Source: Massilia sp. H6 (GTDB taxonomy: Bacteria > Pseudomonadota > Gammaproteobacteria > Burkholderiales > Burkholderiaceae_D). From it: a stretch of DNA of 64,000 bases. A program made the translations under genes and the position numbers. Under the pieces are notes generated by a model, which was not told where the DNA came from, ran no database searches, and saw nothing but the letters and a program-made list of their open reading frames with translations. Numbering within the stretch: the first letter of the stretch is position 1; each line of letters starts with the position of its first letter. Location: positions 1,860,001 through 1,924,000 of the forward strand of contig NZ_CP103371.1 in the NCBI RefSeq assembly GCF_024802625.1. The letters run 5' to 3'. Shown in pieces: positions 28,224-36,622 of this stretch.

Positions 28224-29168
28224 ATGAAGATGACTATCCTTGCATGTGCCGTGCTCGCATCAAGCGCGGTTTGTGCTTCGGCCCACGCTGGAGCGATTGA
28301 CGCCGGCGGCGCGACCGTGCCCGAGCCGGGCAGGGCCGGTGCTGCGAAGCTTCCAAGCGACGCGCCGGCGATCTTCATGCTCGAAACCGTGGATGAAGCC
28401 GCGGCGCGCCAGCAAGCCGAAGCGGCCGCGCTGACGGTCGGGCGCCAGTACAACCTCGACTTCCAGGCCTTGAACGACGTCGGCGACCCTTTCCATGGCG
28501 GCATGGCCGGCAACGCCATCGGTGCCGCTGGCGCTACGCTGCAGGCCGACGACAGCGTCAGCTATCAGGGCCGGCACAACAATTTCATGGCGGGTTCGTC
28601 GTGGGGCAAGGGCGACATCGACGGTTCGCCGTCCGGGCGCGCCTGGGGCATGACGGTCGGTGTCAGCGCCGGCCTGTTCACATTGCGCGCCGCGCACCAG
28701 AACCGCAACGTGGCCAAGATCACCCGCTATAACCAGACTGGGATCACCATGGCGGCCAAGAACTCGATCATCGCCGCCAACCTGCGGCTCGGCTGGGGCA
28801 CGGCGTACGCTGCCTACAGCGCCAATCGCGGCTGGGGCAGTTCGCCACTGTTCAATCCGGATAATCCTTATGGCGCTGGGGTCATCTCGACGACCCAGTC
28901 GACCAATAGCCGCGACGTGCTGGGCGGGGTGGCGGTGCCGCTCGGGCGTGCCACCACGCTGCTGGCGTCCTTTATCCGCAAGAACGACCGCGAAGTGGCC
29001 AACCGCGATGCGCGCCAGATCGCCATCGGCGCCACCTATGCGGTGTCGCGGCGGATGGATTTCTACGCCGCCTATTCGCATATCCGGCAAACCAACGGTT
29101 TTCCGAACACTGGCATGCGCCCGGGCGGCAGCGGCGCGATCAACGTCGGGATGCGGCGCGGTTTCTAG
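28224..29168 (+). CDS. Porin-like outer membrane protein, N-terminal part reduced
   Basis: Resembles betaproteobacterial trimeric porins of about 350-400 residues, but has only 314. A signal peptide (MKMTILACAVLASSAVCASAH) is followed by about 50 Ala-rich residues that do not look like beta strands. Then comes the usual mid-porin stretch LTVGRQYNLDF and DPFHGGMAGN. The C-terminal two thirds show alternating strands such as NIGM/GATYAVSRRMDFYAAYSHI and end in Phe (MRRGF), as needed for outer-membrane insertion. The strands that normally precede VGRQY seem deleted, so it may form an incomplete barrel or be decaying. GGGAAG precedes ATG 28224. Confidence 0.75.
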   Translation: MKMTILACAVLASSAVCASAHAGAIDAGGATVPEPGRAGAAKLPSDAPAIFMLETVDEAAARQQAEAAALTVGRQYNLDFQALNDVGDPFHGGMAGNAIGAAGATLQADDSVSYQGRHNNFMAGSSWGKGDIDGSPSGRAWGMTVGVSAGLFTLRAAHQNRNVAKITRYNQTGITMAAKNSIIAANLRLGWGTAYAAYSANRGWGSSPLFNPDNPYGAGVISTTQSTNSRDVLGGVAVPLGRATTLLASFIRKNDREVANRDARQIAIGATYAVSRRMDFYAAYSHIRQTNGFPNTGMRPGGSGAINVGMRRGF

Positions 29169-29263
29169 CGCGTGCCGGGCGTGCGCGGCGACGCGCTGTT
29201 GCAAAAAACGGTAGCCTGTCTTCATGGCATTTCAGCCCGGCTAATCAACGTTTTGGAGGCAAC

Positions 29264-29701
29264 ATGACAGGCATCAGCACACTTGATCCGGATAACTTCC
29301 CGGAAGGTCCGGACCGCAGTCTCGGCAAGGGCCATGGTATTGACGCCCTCGGCCCGAGCGATATCTCGGACACCGGCAGCGACGTCGTAGGCGGCCCTGG
29401 CTTTGCCGATGCGCTCGACCCCGACCAGATTCTCGACTTCGACGGCGGCACCACCTCCGACCTCGAAGCGAGCCACGCCGACGGCACCGCCGGTCCGGAC
29501 GTTGGCGACGCCAATTTTTCGAGCGACAGCGACATGGGCGGCACCGGCGAACGCGCCACGGCTGGCCGCGATACGGTGTCCAGGGACGGTGCCGATATCG
29601 ATACCGACCGCATCATTTCGATCCCCGATCTGCCGCTGACCGAAGACGACACCGACTTTCTCTCGAGCCAGCCTCCGGGCCAGACCAAGGGCGGCAAATA
29701 G
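29264..29701 (+). CDS. Acidic low-complexity hypothetical protein
   Basis: A 145-residue protein with no signal peptide or membrane segment. It contains 27 aspartates and very few Lys/Arg residues, and is rich in Gly, Ser and Thr, with repeated D-x-D and TGSD-like pieces (for example ISDTGSDVVGG, NFSSDSDMGGTGER). It ends in PPGQTKGGK. It is probably disordered; calcium or cation binding is only a guess from composition. GGAGG lies 6 nt before the ATG, which supports real translation. I do not recognise a family. It stands alone between the porin and sbp. Confidence 0.75.
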   Translation: MTGISTLDPDNFPEGPDRSLGKGHGIDALGPSDISDTGSDVVGGPGFADALDPDQILDFDGGTTSDLEASHADGTAGPDVGDANFSSDSDMGGTGERATAGRDTVSRDGADIDTDRIISIPDLPLTEDDTDFLSSQPPGQTKGGK

Positions 29702-29815
29702 GGTGTGATCGTCGACCAGCACGGCTATCAAAGAAGGCAATCGCAGCATTGGCATGGTTCAATGCTGCTCAAGCTGCCGGCCTGCGCGGCGGACATCGGT
29801 GAACCCAAGGCCGGC

Positions 29816-30832
29816 TTACTTTCCGGGTGCGTAGATCTGATCGAACAAGCCGCCATCGGCGAAGTGCAGCTTCTGTGCCTGCCGCCAACCGCCGAGTTCG
29901 GTGATTGGGAATAGCTTTATATTCGGGAACTGCGACGCAGGTTTCTGTGCCTGCCCATGCATCACGGGGCGGTAGTAGTTTCTGGCGATGATATGCTGGC
30001 CCTGGTCGCTGTACAGAAAGTCAAGATAGGCCTGCGCCAGCTGGCGAGTTCCGCGCTTGTCGACCGTTTTGTCGACGAGGGCGACTGGGGGCTCGGCCAG
30101 GATGCTCAGCGAAGGCGCGACGATGTGAAACTTGTCCGCTCCCAGCGCGCGCAGGGCGAGCAGGGCTTCATTCTCCCAGGCCAGCAAAACGTCGCCGATG
30201 CCGCGTTCGACGAAGGTAGTGGTGGCGCCGCGCGCGCCCGAATCGAGCACCGGAACATTCTTGTACAGCTTGCCAAGGAACTCCCGGGCACTCGCTGGCG
30301 AGCCAGCTGGCTGGCGCAGGGCGTAGCCATATGCCGCCAGATGGTTCCAGCGCGCGCCGCCAGAGGTTTTCGGGTTGGGCGTAATGACAGATACACCTGG
30401 CTTGACCAGGTCGCCCCAGTCACGGATATTTTTCGGGTTGCCCTTGCGGACCAGGAAAACAACGGTCGAGGTGTAAGGCGCGCTGCGGTGCGCCAGACGC
30501 CCCTGCCAGTTCGGCGCGATTAGCCCCTTTTCGCTGATGGCATCGATGTCGTAGGCAAGCGCTAACGTGACCACATCGGCCGGCAGGCCGTCGATGACTG
30601 CGCGCGCCTGCTTGCCGGAGCCGCCGTGCGACTGTTTAATCGTGACGCTGTCGCCGGTCTTGGCTTTCCAGTGGCGGGCAAATGCGGCATCGATGTCCTG
30701 ATACAGTTCACGGGTCGGATCGTAGGACACGTTCAGCAGCGTGAGGTCTGCCGCAAACGCCGGCGCAGCTGCCAGGGGTGGAACCAGCAGCGCAGCTGCG
30801 GCTAGTACGGTCAAAAAATTTCTTCGAAACAT
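29816..30832 (-). CDS. sbp: Sulfate ABC transporter substrate-binding protein
   Basis: Periplasmic sulfate or thiosulfate receptor of 338 residues with a signal peptide ending AFAA near residue 28. Family motifs: [13 protein letters not shown] at the N terminus of the mature protein, [19 protein letters not shown] and [12 protein letters not shown] for anion binding, [15 protein letters not shown], and [13 protein letters not shown]. The permease and ATPase genes (cysT, cysW, cysA) are not in the neighbourhood, so this is an orphan receptor that probably serves a transporter encoded elsewhere. A 12-bp palindrome CGAATTAATTCG at 30895-30906 lies upstream. Confidence 0.95.
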   Translation of the reverse strand: MFRRNFLTVLAAAALLVPPLAAAPAFAADLTLLNVSYDPTRELYQDIDAAFARHWKAKTGDSVTIKQSHGGSGKQARAVIDGLPADVVTLALAYDIDAISEKGLIAPNWQGRLAHRSAPYTSTVVFLVRKGNPKNIRDWGDLVKPGVSVITPNPKTSGGARWNHLAAYGYALRQPAGSPASAREFLGKLYKNVPVLDSGARGATTTFVERGIGDVLLAWENEALLALRALGADKFHIVAPSLSILAEPPVALVDKTVDKRGTRQLAQAYLDFLYSDQGQHIIARNYYRPVMHGQAQKPASQFPNIKLFPITELGGWRQAQKLHFADGGLFDQIYAPGK

Positions 30833-30956
30833 ATCGTTCTTTCAAGGGGCGAAGTCGAAGCCTTAGGCTACGACACGGGCTCCCCCTGAAGGAACGAATT
30901 AATTCGCCTAACGATATGTGTTTTTTTGCATAACGACAGCTTGCCGCGTGTCGGGC

Positions 30957-31169
30957 TCAGTGCGCCTTCGACAGGATCAGCAGCCAACGGCGGAATAAAA
31001 GGATTTCAACGTGGCCCGCTTCGACGCCGGTATCGCATTCGATGACCGGGTTGACCGCATAATAGCGCTTGCGGAAATCACGGGTGACGAGGAGTTCACG
31101 CTGGCCAATGCGCAGCATAAAAGGGACAGGGGCATATTCCAGGCCGAAGGAGCTGTTCAGGGTGGTCAT
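30957..31169 (-). CDS. Small protein of unknown function behind LexA-type boxes
   Basis: A 70-residue protein, MTTLNSSFGLEYAPVPFML at its start, without signal peptide. It is rich in Arg and aromatic residues in the middle (RIGQRELLVTRDFRKRYYAV) and ends in a hydrophobic, Trp-containing helix (EILLFRRWLLILSKAH). AAAGGAAAA lies 7 nt before ATG 31169; the open frame extends to 31220 without a better start. Two CTGT-N8-ACAG boxes lie 54 nt and more upstream, so it may be induced by DNA damage. No family recognised. Confidence 0.75.
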   Translation of the reverse strand: MTTLNSSFGLEYAPVPFMLRIGQRELLVTRDFRKRYYAVNPVIECDTGVEAGHVEILLFRRWLLILSKAH

Positions 31170-31223
31170 GATGTGTTTTCCTTTTATTAAATTCGTTGGA
31201 GTAACTAAAGGATAGCACAACCA

Positions 31224-31258
31224 CTGTATAAATCTACAGTTACTGTTCGGATGTACAG
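31224..31258. promoter_or_regulatory. Two tandem LexA (SOS) boxes
   Basis: CTGTATAAATCTACAG at 31224-31239 and CTGTTCGGATGTACAG at 31243-31258 both fit CTGT-N8-ACAG, the LexA operator known from E. coli and shared by betaproteobacteria. The first also matches the AT-rich centre of the consensus. They sit in the 140-bp divergent gap, about 54 nt from the 70-residue gene and 51 nt from the PAP2 gene, so either or both may be SOS-controlled. Confidence 0.75.
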
Positions 31259-31309
31259 TGAAAATTTAATTCTGTAGTTTTTTCGCCAACTGCCCCCACC
31301 TTCATCTTC

Positions 31310-32062
31310 ATGCCCAAGAAAACGCGTTCCCGGTTGCAACGTTTCACCGCCGAGCGCTTGTCTCCCGAGAGCGAATACGGACTGCACCTGACGCTGGGCG
31401 TGGCCATGCTCGTCATCGCCACCGCCGTGTTCGCCCACCTGGCCGGTGCCATGGTCGCCGGCGCCCCGATCACCCGACTCGACCTGGAACTGGCCCACTG
31501 GCTGCACGCGCATGCACGCGTCAACGGCGGTCTGCGTCAGTTCCTGATGGCCGTAACGCACCTCCATAGCACCCCAGGAATACTGGGGCTGGCGGCGCTG
31601 GCCGCTGGCTGCCTGTACCGGCGTGGCCAGCGTTACTGGTTGGTCGCACTGGCCAGCGCGGTCCCGGGCGGTCTGATATTGAACGTGCTTCTAAAGCATA
31701 CGTTCGAGCGCGCCCGCCCGCATTTCGACGAACCCTTGCTGCAGCTGAGCACCTACAGTTTCCCGAGCGGACACACGATGGCCGCCACGGTGCTGTATGG
31801 TTTCATTGCCTGCTATGCCGCGCGCCATGCACGGTCGTGGCCGGGCAGGGTGCTGCCCCTGGTGCTGGCGCTGGCGATGGTGGCGACGGTCGCCTTCTCA
31901 AGGATGTATCTTGGAGTACATTATTTATCCGATGTGCTGGCGGCGGCCGTGGAAGGCTGCGGCTGGCTGGCTATCTGCATCGCCGGGGCCACCACGCTGG
32001 ACCGCCGCGCGCGGGCGCGCGCACGGCGCGCAGGCGCTGCGGTCGCACCACAAGATAAGTGA
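31310..32062 (+). CDS. PAP2 family phosphatase
   Basis: Membrane-bound acid phosphatase of 250 residues acting on lipid phosphates such as phosphatidic acid or undecaprenyl pyrophosphate. The three family motifs are present in order: KHTFERARP, SFPSGHT and SRMYLGVHYLSD, giving the catalytic His pair and the phosphate-binding Lys/Arg. Five or six hydrophobic helices surround them. The C terminus is Arg/Ala-rich (RRARARARRAG). No good Shine-Dalgarno precedes ATG 31310. A metallophosphoesterase follows 38 nt later and is probably co-transcribed. Confidence 0.9.
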   Translation: MPKKTRSRLQRFTAERLSPESEYGLHLTLGVAMLVIATAVFAHLAGAMVAGAPITRLDLELAHWLHAHARVNGGLRQFLMAVTHLHSTPGILGLAALAAGCLYRRGQRYWLVALASAVPGGLILNVLLKHTFERARPHFDEPLLQLSTYSFPSGHTMAATVLYGFIACYAARHARSWPGRVLPLVLALAMVATVAFSRMYLGVHYLSDVLAAAVEGCGWLAICIAGATTLDRRARARARRAGAAVAPQDK

Positions 32063-32100
32063 ATCCGATCACCATGGAACCGATTGACTAGGAATTATCG

Positions 32101-32934
32101 ATGCGCACTCTTGTACACCTGTCGGACCTGCATTTCGGCCGCGTCGACCACACGTTGCTGGCGCCCTTGCGCGAGCGGATCGAGCACATCGCCCCGGATG
32201 TGGTGGTGGTGTCGGGCGACCTGACCCAGCGTGCCAAGTCGGAACAGTTCGAGCAAGCCCGGGCCTTCCTCGATACCCTGCCGGGGCCGCAGATCATCGT
32301 GCCCGGCAACCATGACATTTCACTGTACAACGTGTTCCGGCGCTTCGTGAAGCCGCTGGCGCGCTACAAGCGCTATATTACCGACGAGCTTGCACCGTTC
32401 TACCTGGACGACGAGATCGCGGTCGTCGGCGTGAATACGGCGCGTTCGCTGACCATCAAGGATGGCCGCGTCAGCCGTGAGCAGCTGGCGGCGATCCGGG
32501 CGCAGCTGGCAGCGGTGCCCGCCTCGGTCACGCGTATCGTGGTCGGCCACCATCCGTTCGACCTGCCCGACCATTTCGAGGACGGCGACCTGGTCAACCG
32601 TGCGCCGCGCGCGATGCAGTCTTTTGCGCAGAGCGGCGTGGATATCCTGATGGGAGGGCATATGCATGCCAGCCACACCGGCAGCACTGCGCAGCGTTAC
32701 CAGATCTGCGAATACGCGGCACTGGTGGTGCAGGCCGGAACCGCCACCTCGACCCGCGGGCGCGGCGAGGTCAATTCATTCAACGTGGTCCGGGTCGAGT
32801 CGCAGAAAGTCGAGATCGACCGCTATGGGTGGGACGCGGTGCACCACCATTTCGAACTGGTCGCCACCGAAAAGTTCATCCGCGCGGGGAATATATGGAC
32901 GGCGCAAAACGAGGGACTGATGGCGGCGATCTGA
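32101..32934 (+). CDS. Calcineurin-like metallophosphoesterase
   Basis: A 277-residue phosphodiesterase or phosphatase with a di-metal centre. All five motifs are visible: HLSDLHFG (Asp and His), SGDLTQ, PGNHD, GHHP and GGHMHASH. The layout matches the cAMP phosphodiesterase CpdA/Icc-like branch, but the substrate cannot be fixed from sequence. It has no signal peptide, so it acts in the cytoplasm. It sits 38 nt after the PAP2 gene and converges with the phospholipase-D family gene; only 36 nt separate the two ends. Confidence 0.92.
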   Translation: MRTLVHLSDLHFGRVDHTLLAPLRERIEHIAPDVVVVSGDLTQRAKSEQFEQARAFLDTLPGPQIIVPGNHDISLYNVFRRFVKPLARYKRYITDELAPFYLDDEIAVVGVNTARSLTIKDGRVSREQLAAIRAQLAAVPASVTRIVVGHHPFDLPDHFEDGDLVNRAPRAMQSFAQSGVDILMGGHMHASHTGSTAQRYQICEYAALVVQAGTATSTRGRGEVNSFNVVRVESQKVEIDRYGWDAVHHHFELVATEKFIRAGNIWTAQNEGLMAAI

Positions 32935-32970
32935 TCGTGCGCTACGCACAGCGGCGCACGACCAGATCGT

Positions 32971-34359
32971 CTAGATCCAGTATTCAGCCAAACGGCCGGC
33001 CAGTTCCTTCAGGCGGTCTTTCCACGGGCGCTGGCGCCACTGCTCCAGCGTCACCTGCCTGGAGTGGCGCAAGTCCTCGTTGAAGGCACTCTCCATCTCG
33101 CGTGCGAAGGCCGGGTCCAGTACGACCACGTTGAGCTCGTAGTTGTGAATAAAGCTGCGGCGGTCGATGTTGGCCGAACCTATCGTCGACCAGATGCCGT
33201 CGATCACGGCCGTCTTGGCGTGCAGCACGGCCACCTGCAACTGGAAGATCTTGACGCCGCCGGCGAGCAGCTGCTCGTAGAAGGCATGGCCTGCATACTT
33301 GATCAGCTGGTGATCGGAGACGCCCGGCAGTACCAGCTTGACGTCGACACCGCGTTTGGCCGCCGCGATCAGGGAGTCGACGATCTGCTGGTCCGGGACG
33401 AAATAGGCCGAGGTAATGTGGATTGACTTGCTGGACTCGTTCATCGCGATCATCAGCGACTTGTAGATTTCCGAATCGCGGTCGGGCGAGGTGGCCAGTA
33501 CGCGCATGACCTTGTCGCCGGCCGGGGCCAGGCGCGGGAAATAATCGACGCGCGGCAAATCGCCCGCATCCTGGCGCACCCAGTTGTCGATGAAGGCCCA
33601 TTGCAGCGTCGCCACCGCCGGACCCTCGATGCGGATATGGGTGTCGCGCCAGCCGATTTTCGAGTGGTCGGCGGTGCTGGCCCGCTTCTTCGAGCGAAAC
33701 AGCGAGCTGTTGGCATAGGTCTCGCTGATGTTGATGCCGCCAGTGAAGCCGATCTTGCCGTCCACGATCATGATCTTGCGGTGGTCCCGGTTGTTGAGCT
33801 GCCATTTTCCGGGACGCTTGGTGGGATCGACCGGATTAAAGATCAGCACATTGACGCCGGCCGCGCGCAGGCGCTCGAAGAATTCCTTGGGCGTGGCCAG
33901 GGTGCCGACGCCGTCGGCCATGATGTTGACCACCACGCCCTCGCGCCGCTTGGCAATCAGGACGTCGGCGAACTCGAGGCCGACCGGATCCTGGTCGAAA
34001 ATATACGTTTCGAGGTTGATCGAGGTGGTGGCCGCGCGCGCCGCGTTCATCATGTCGCGCATCGTGGCGGGCCCGTCGAACAGCAGCGTCACCTTGTTGC
34101 CGGGGATGAGCGGTACACCAGTGGCCTGCTCCTCGAGCACCGCCAGCCCCTTGAGGTCGGCCGTTGCGTTCGACCAGCGCTTAGACAGCAGCTGCGAAGC
34201 CTGCTTGACGTCGAGCATGCCGCGCTGCGTCGCTACCGTGGGCGTGCGCTTGATGGGCGTATCGGGCAGCGATCCGGCATCGGGCAGGCTCTTGCAAGAG
34301 GCCACCACGCAAACGAAAGCCAGAAAGCCGATGAAGCTGGTCAGGCGCTTGTTGTTCAT
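32971..34359 (-). CDS. Phospholipase D family lipoprotein (cardiolipin synthase-like)
   Basis: Envelope protein of 462 residues with a probable lipobox (VVASC, Cys22). Two HKD catalytic motifs are visible: HRKIMIVDGKIGFTGGIN near 193 and HAKTAVIDG near 383, each with the downstream Gly-x-x-Asn. This pattern is that of cardiolipin synthases such as ClsC, which join phospholipid head groups, and of other PLD-type phosphodiesterases. Its start overlaps the stop of the upstream Gcr-type gene (ATGA at 34359-34356), so the two are made together and may act on the same membrane process. Confidence 0.9.
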   Translation of the reverse strand: MNNKRLTSFIGFLAFVCVVASCKSLPDAGSLPDTPIKRTPTVATQRGMLDVKQASQLLSKRWSNATADLKGLAVLEEQATGVPLIPGNKVTLLFDGPATMRDMMNAARAATTSINLETYIFDQDPVGLEFADVLIAKRREGVVVNIMADGVGTLATPKEFFERLRAAGVNVLIFNPVDPTKRPGKWQLNNRDHRKIMIVDGKIGFTGGINISETYANSSLFRSKKRASTADHSKIGWRDTHIRIEGPAVATLQWAFIDNWVRQDAGDLPRVDYFPRLAPAGDKVMRVLATSPDRDSEIYKSLMIAMNESSKSIHITSAYFVPDQQIVDSLIAAAKRGVDVKLVLPGVSDHQLIKYAGHAFYEQLLAGGVKIFQLQVAVLHAKTAVIDGIWSTIGSANIDRRSFIHNYELNVVVLDPAFAREMESAFNEDLRHSRQVTLEQWRQRPWKDRLKELAGRLAEYWI

Positions 34360-36494
34360 TTGGTTTCTCTCACGATGAGGTCGCTGCAGTGTTCGCTGCC
34401 AGGCAGCACGTGGTCCTTGGGAGTGTCTTTCGGACCGAGGAAGAAATCAATTGGCGCGGCAAGGAAACGGCGGCCCAGGGCCCGCATCAGCAGGATACCG
34501 CGCTTGAACTGGACTTTGCGCGAGCGCATCGCCACCCACAAGGCCAGGCCGAAGCTGACGAACAGGTTGACGGCGCCGATCAGCGCCACCCCGGCCGCGC
34601 CGTTGAGCACGGCTTCAAGTGGCAGCTGCTGGTCGAGCGCAACCAGTGCGGTGGCCAGGTTGGCGGTCGAGAAGGTGACATGGCGGATATCGAGCGGCAG
34701 GCCAAGCAGGTAGCCGACGGTGCCGGTCAGCCCGAGCATGAGGCCGAAAAAGAAGTTACCGGCCAGGCCGCCGAGGTTGTCTTCGATGTAGTTGGCAAAG
34801 CGGCCCAGGCGCTCGGTTCCCAGCAGACGCCGCAAACTGCGCAGCTGGCGTACGCGCTGGCCCATGCGGGTGTACAGGGCCTTGTTGTCGTAATAGCCCG
34901 AGATCAAGCCTGCCACGAACAGCCAGACGCCGGCGATGGCGGCGTAGAACAGTGCCAATCCATGGAAGGGGTCGATGTCCGCCAGCAGGTGGTAGGCCTT
35001 GACCGGGTCGACCATGTGGTTGCCGTTGATCGCCTTGTAGCCGACCGCAATCGCCCACGCCACCGGGAAGGCCAGCGCCATATTGCCCAGCACGGCGACG
35101 ATCTGGGTCCGGAATACCTTGTTCACCAGCGTCGCCAGGCTGTCGACGTCGAGCCCGCGACCGTTGTCGGCCTTGTGCAACGACGCTGCGATATGCTGCG
35201 CCGTCATGGCCGGCTGCTTGGTGGCGACCGTGAAATGCAGCACGTAGATCAGGATGAAGCCGAGCGAGTAGTTCATGCTGAACAAGAAGGCTTCGACCAG
35301 CGGTGCGGTGCGCAGGTAGCCGAGCATGATCTTGAACATGGCCATGAAGCCAACGATGAAACCAGCGCCGGCGGCCGACAGGAACATGTGGCGCAGCGCG
35401 CGCCGGGTGTCCGCGACATAGTGCTCGCCGGTGCGGCTGGCGTTTTCGGTCACGTTACGCGCCAGCAGGTCGACGTTGTCGCGCAACAGGCCGCGTACCT
35501 TGTATTTGGTGTTGTGCGCCTCGATCAGTTCCTCGGCCAGCGCCACCGCCGCCAAGCGGCGTTCGCTCTCTACCGTCCCGGCAGGGGTGGCGACCGGGCT
35601 GGCCACGGCGTTACCGGTGGACGCGGACGGCAGCGCGCCGCTGACGTCCACCAGGTAGAGCAGCTTATGCAGGCGGTCGATACTCTGCTGCAGCGCCACC
35701 AGCAGATAGGTCAGGGCCACGCTGGTGCCGGTGCTGGCTCCGCCCCGGCGTATCTTGAGCACCACGTCCTGGCATTGATCCAGCATCACCAGCAGGTGGC
35801 GCGCCGGCTCCGGCGAGTCGAGCTTGCCTTCGAGATAGCGTCCGTACTCGTCGAGGTAGTGGTTGACCTCGATGTTCTGCATCAAGAAGGGCGAGTCGAA
35901 GTTTTCGATCTCGCTATAGCTATGCACCAGGCGCGGTTCCAGGCCCAGCGCGCAGATGCGGCACGACAGCGTGCGAATCGCGTCGAGGATGCCCATGACA
36001 GTGACATAGCGCGCACGTTCGGATGGAATCGGTGCGTCGATGTTCTCCAGCGGGGGCGGGGCATTGGCGATCACGTCGAACAGTTCCATCCATTCGGCCT
36101 TGGGCACCGCGCGGATCCATTCGTAGTCGGTTTCCGCGTATAGCACCTGGTTCAGCGCATCGGACAGATAGAGGTCGTTGAGTGCCGGCGGCAGGAAGCG
36201 GTAGCTGATACGGCGTTTGAGTTCGGTAACGAAGCCGTCGTTCGACAGGATGCCGATGTCGCTGTACAGGCTGGTATGGCGGCGACTCTCCAGCAGGGTC
36301 GTGATGTAGTGGTGCAGTTTCCACGCCTGGAGCGGGTTACCCTTCAGGAGCTGGGTCAGGGTGCGTACTGCCTGGAGCGGATCGTCCGATTTTTGCCACA
36401 CCCAGCGGTGACGCGGGCGCAGGCAATCGACCAGGTCGACCAGCAGGTCGATGCGGTCGCTGTCGGGATCGATCCGTTCTAGAATGTCGAGCAT
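34356..36494 (-). CDS. Gcr-type 'site-specific recombinase' family membrane protein
   Basis: A 712-residue protein of the family annotated as site-specific recombinase Gcr in betaproteobacteria and Neisseria. The name is not supported by the sequence: there is no serine- or tyrosine-recombinase motif. The N-terminal half (about 1-340) is soluble and helical. The C-terminal half has at least six hydrophobic helices, including FLSAAGAGFIVGFMAMFKIM and LAGNFFFGLMLGLTGTVGYL. An integral membrane role is far more likely. ATG 36494 was chosen; the frame continues to 36605 without a start signal. It is coupled to the PLD gene and divergent from the aminotransferase gene. Confidence 0.88.
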   Translation of the reverse strand: MLDILERIDPDSDRIDLLVDLVDCLRPRHRWVWQKSDDPLQAVRTLTQLLKGNPLQAWKLHHYITTLLESRRHTSLYSDIGILSNDGFVTELKRRISYRFLPPALNDLYLSDALNQVLYAETDYEWIRAVPKAEWMELFDVIANAPPPLENIDAPIPSERARYVTVMGILDAIRTLSCRICALGLEPRLVHSYSEIENFDSPFLMQNIEVNHYLDEYGRYLEGKLDSPEPARHLLVMLDQCQDVVLKIRRGGASTGTSVALTYLLVALQQSIDRLHKLLYLVDVSGALPSASTGNAVASPVATPAGTVESERRLAAVALAEELIEAHNTKYKVRGLLRDNVDLLARNVTENASRTGEHYVADTRRALRHMFLSAAGAGFIVGFMAMFKIMLGYLRTAPLVEAFLFSMNYSLGFILIYVLHFTVATKQPAMTAQHIAASLHKADNGRGLDVDSLATLVNKVFRTQIVAVLGNMALAFPVAWAIAVGYKAINGNHMVDPVKAYHLLADIDPFHGLALFYAAIAGVWLFVAGLISGYYDNKALYTRMGQRVRQLRSLRRLLGTERLGRFANYIEDNLGGLAGNFFFGLMLGLTGTVGYLLGLPLDIRHVTFSTANLATALVALDQQLPLEAVLNGAAGVALIGAVNLFVSFGLALWVAMRSRKVQFKRGILLMRALGRRFLAAPIDFFLGPKDTPKDHVLPGSEHCSDLIVRETK

Positions 36495-36622
36495 GGGCAA
36501 TGAAGGTGTTGAAAGCCGTAGTGTACGCGAGTCATCAGGGAAACATAGTTCGCCACCGAACAATAGATTGGTCGCTCGGTTACACTGGCGTGCTGCGTGA
36601 TACACGAACCGACGGGAAATCC

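Noticed and set aside
34356-36494. Mobile element, because the family is called site-specific recombinase
   Set aside because: The protein is a membrane protein without recombinase motifs, and there are no flanking repeats or att sites.
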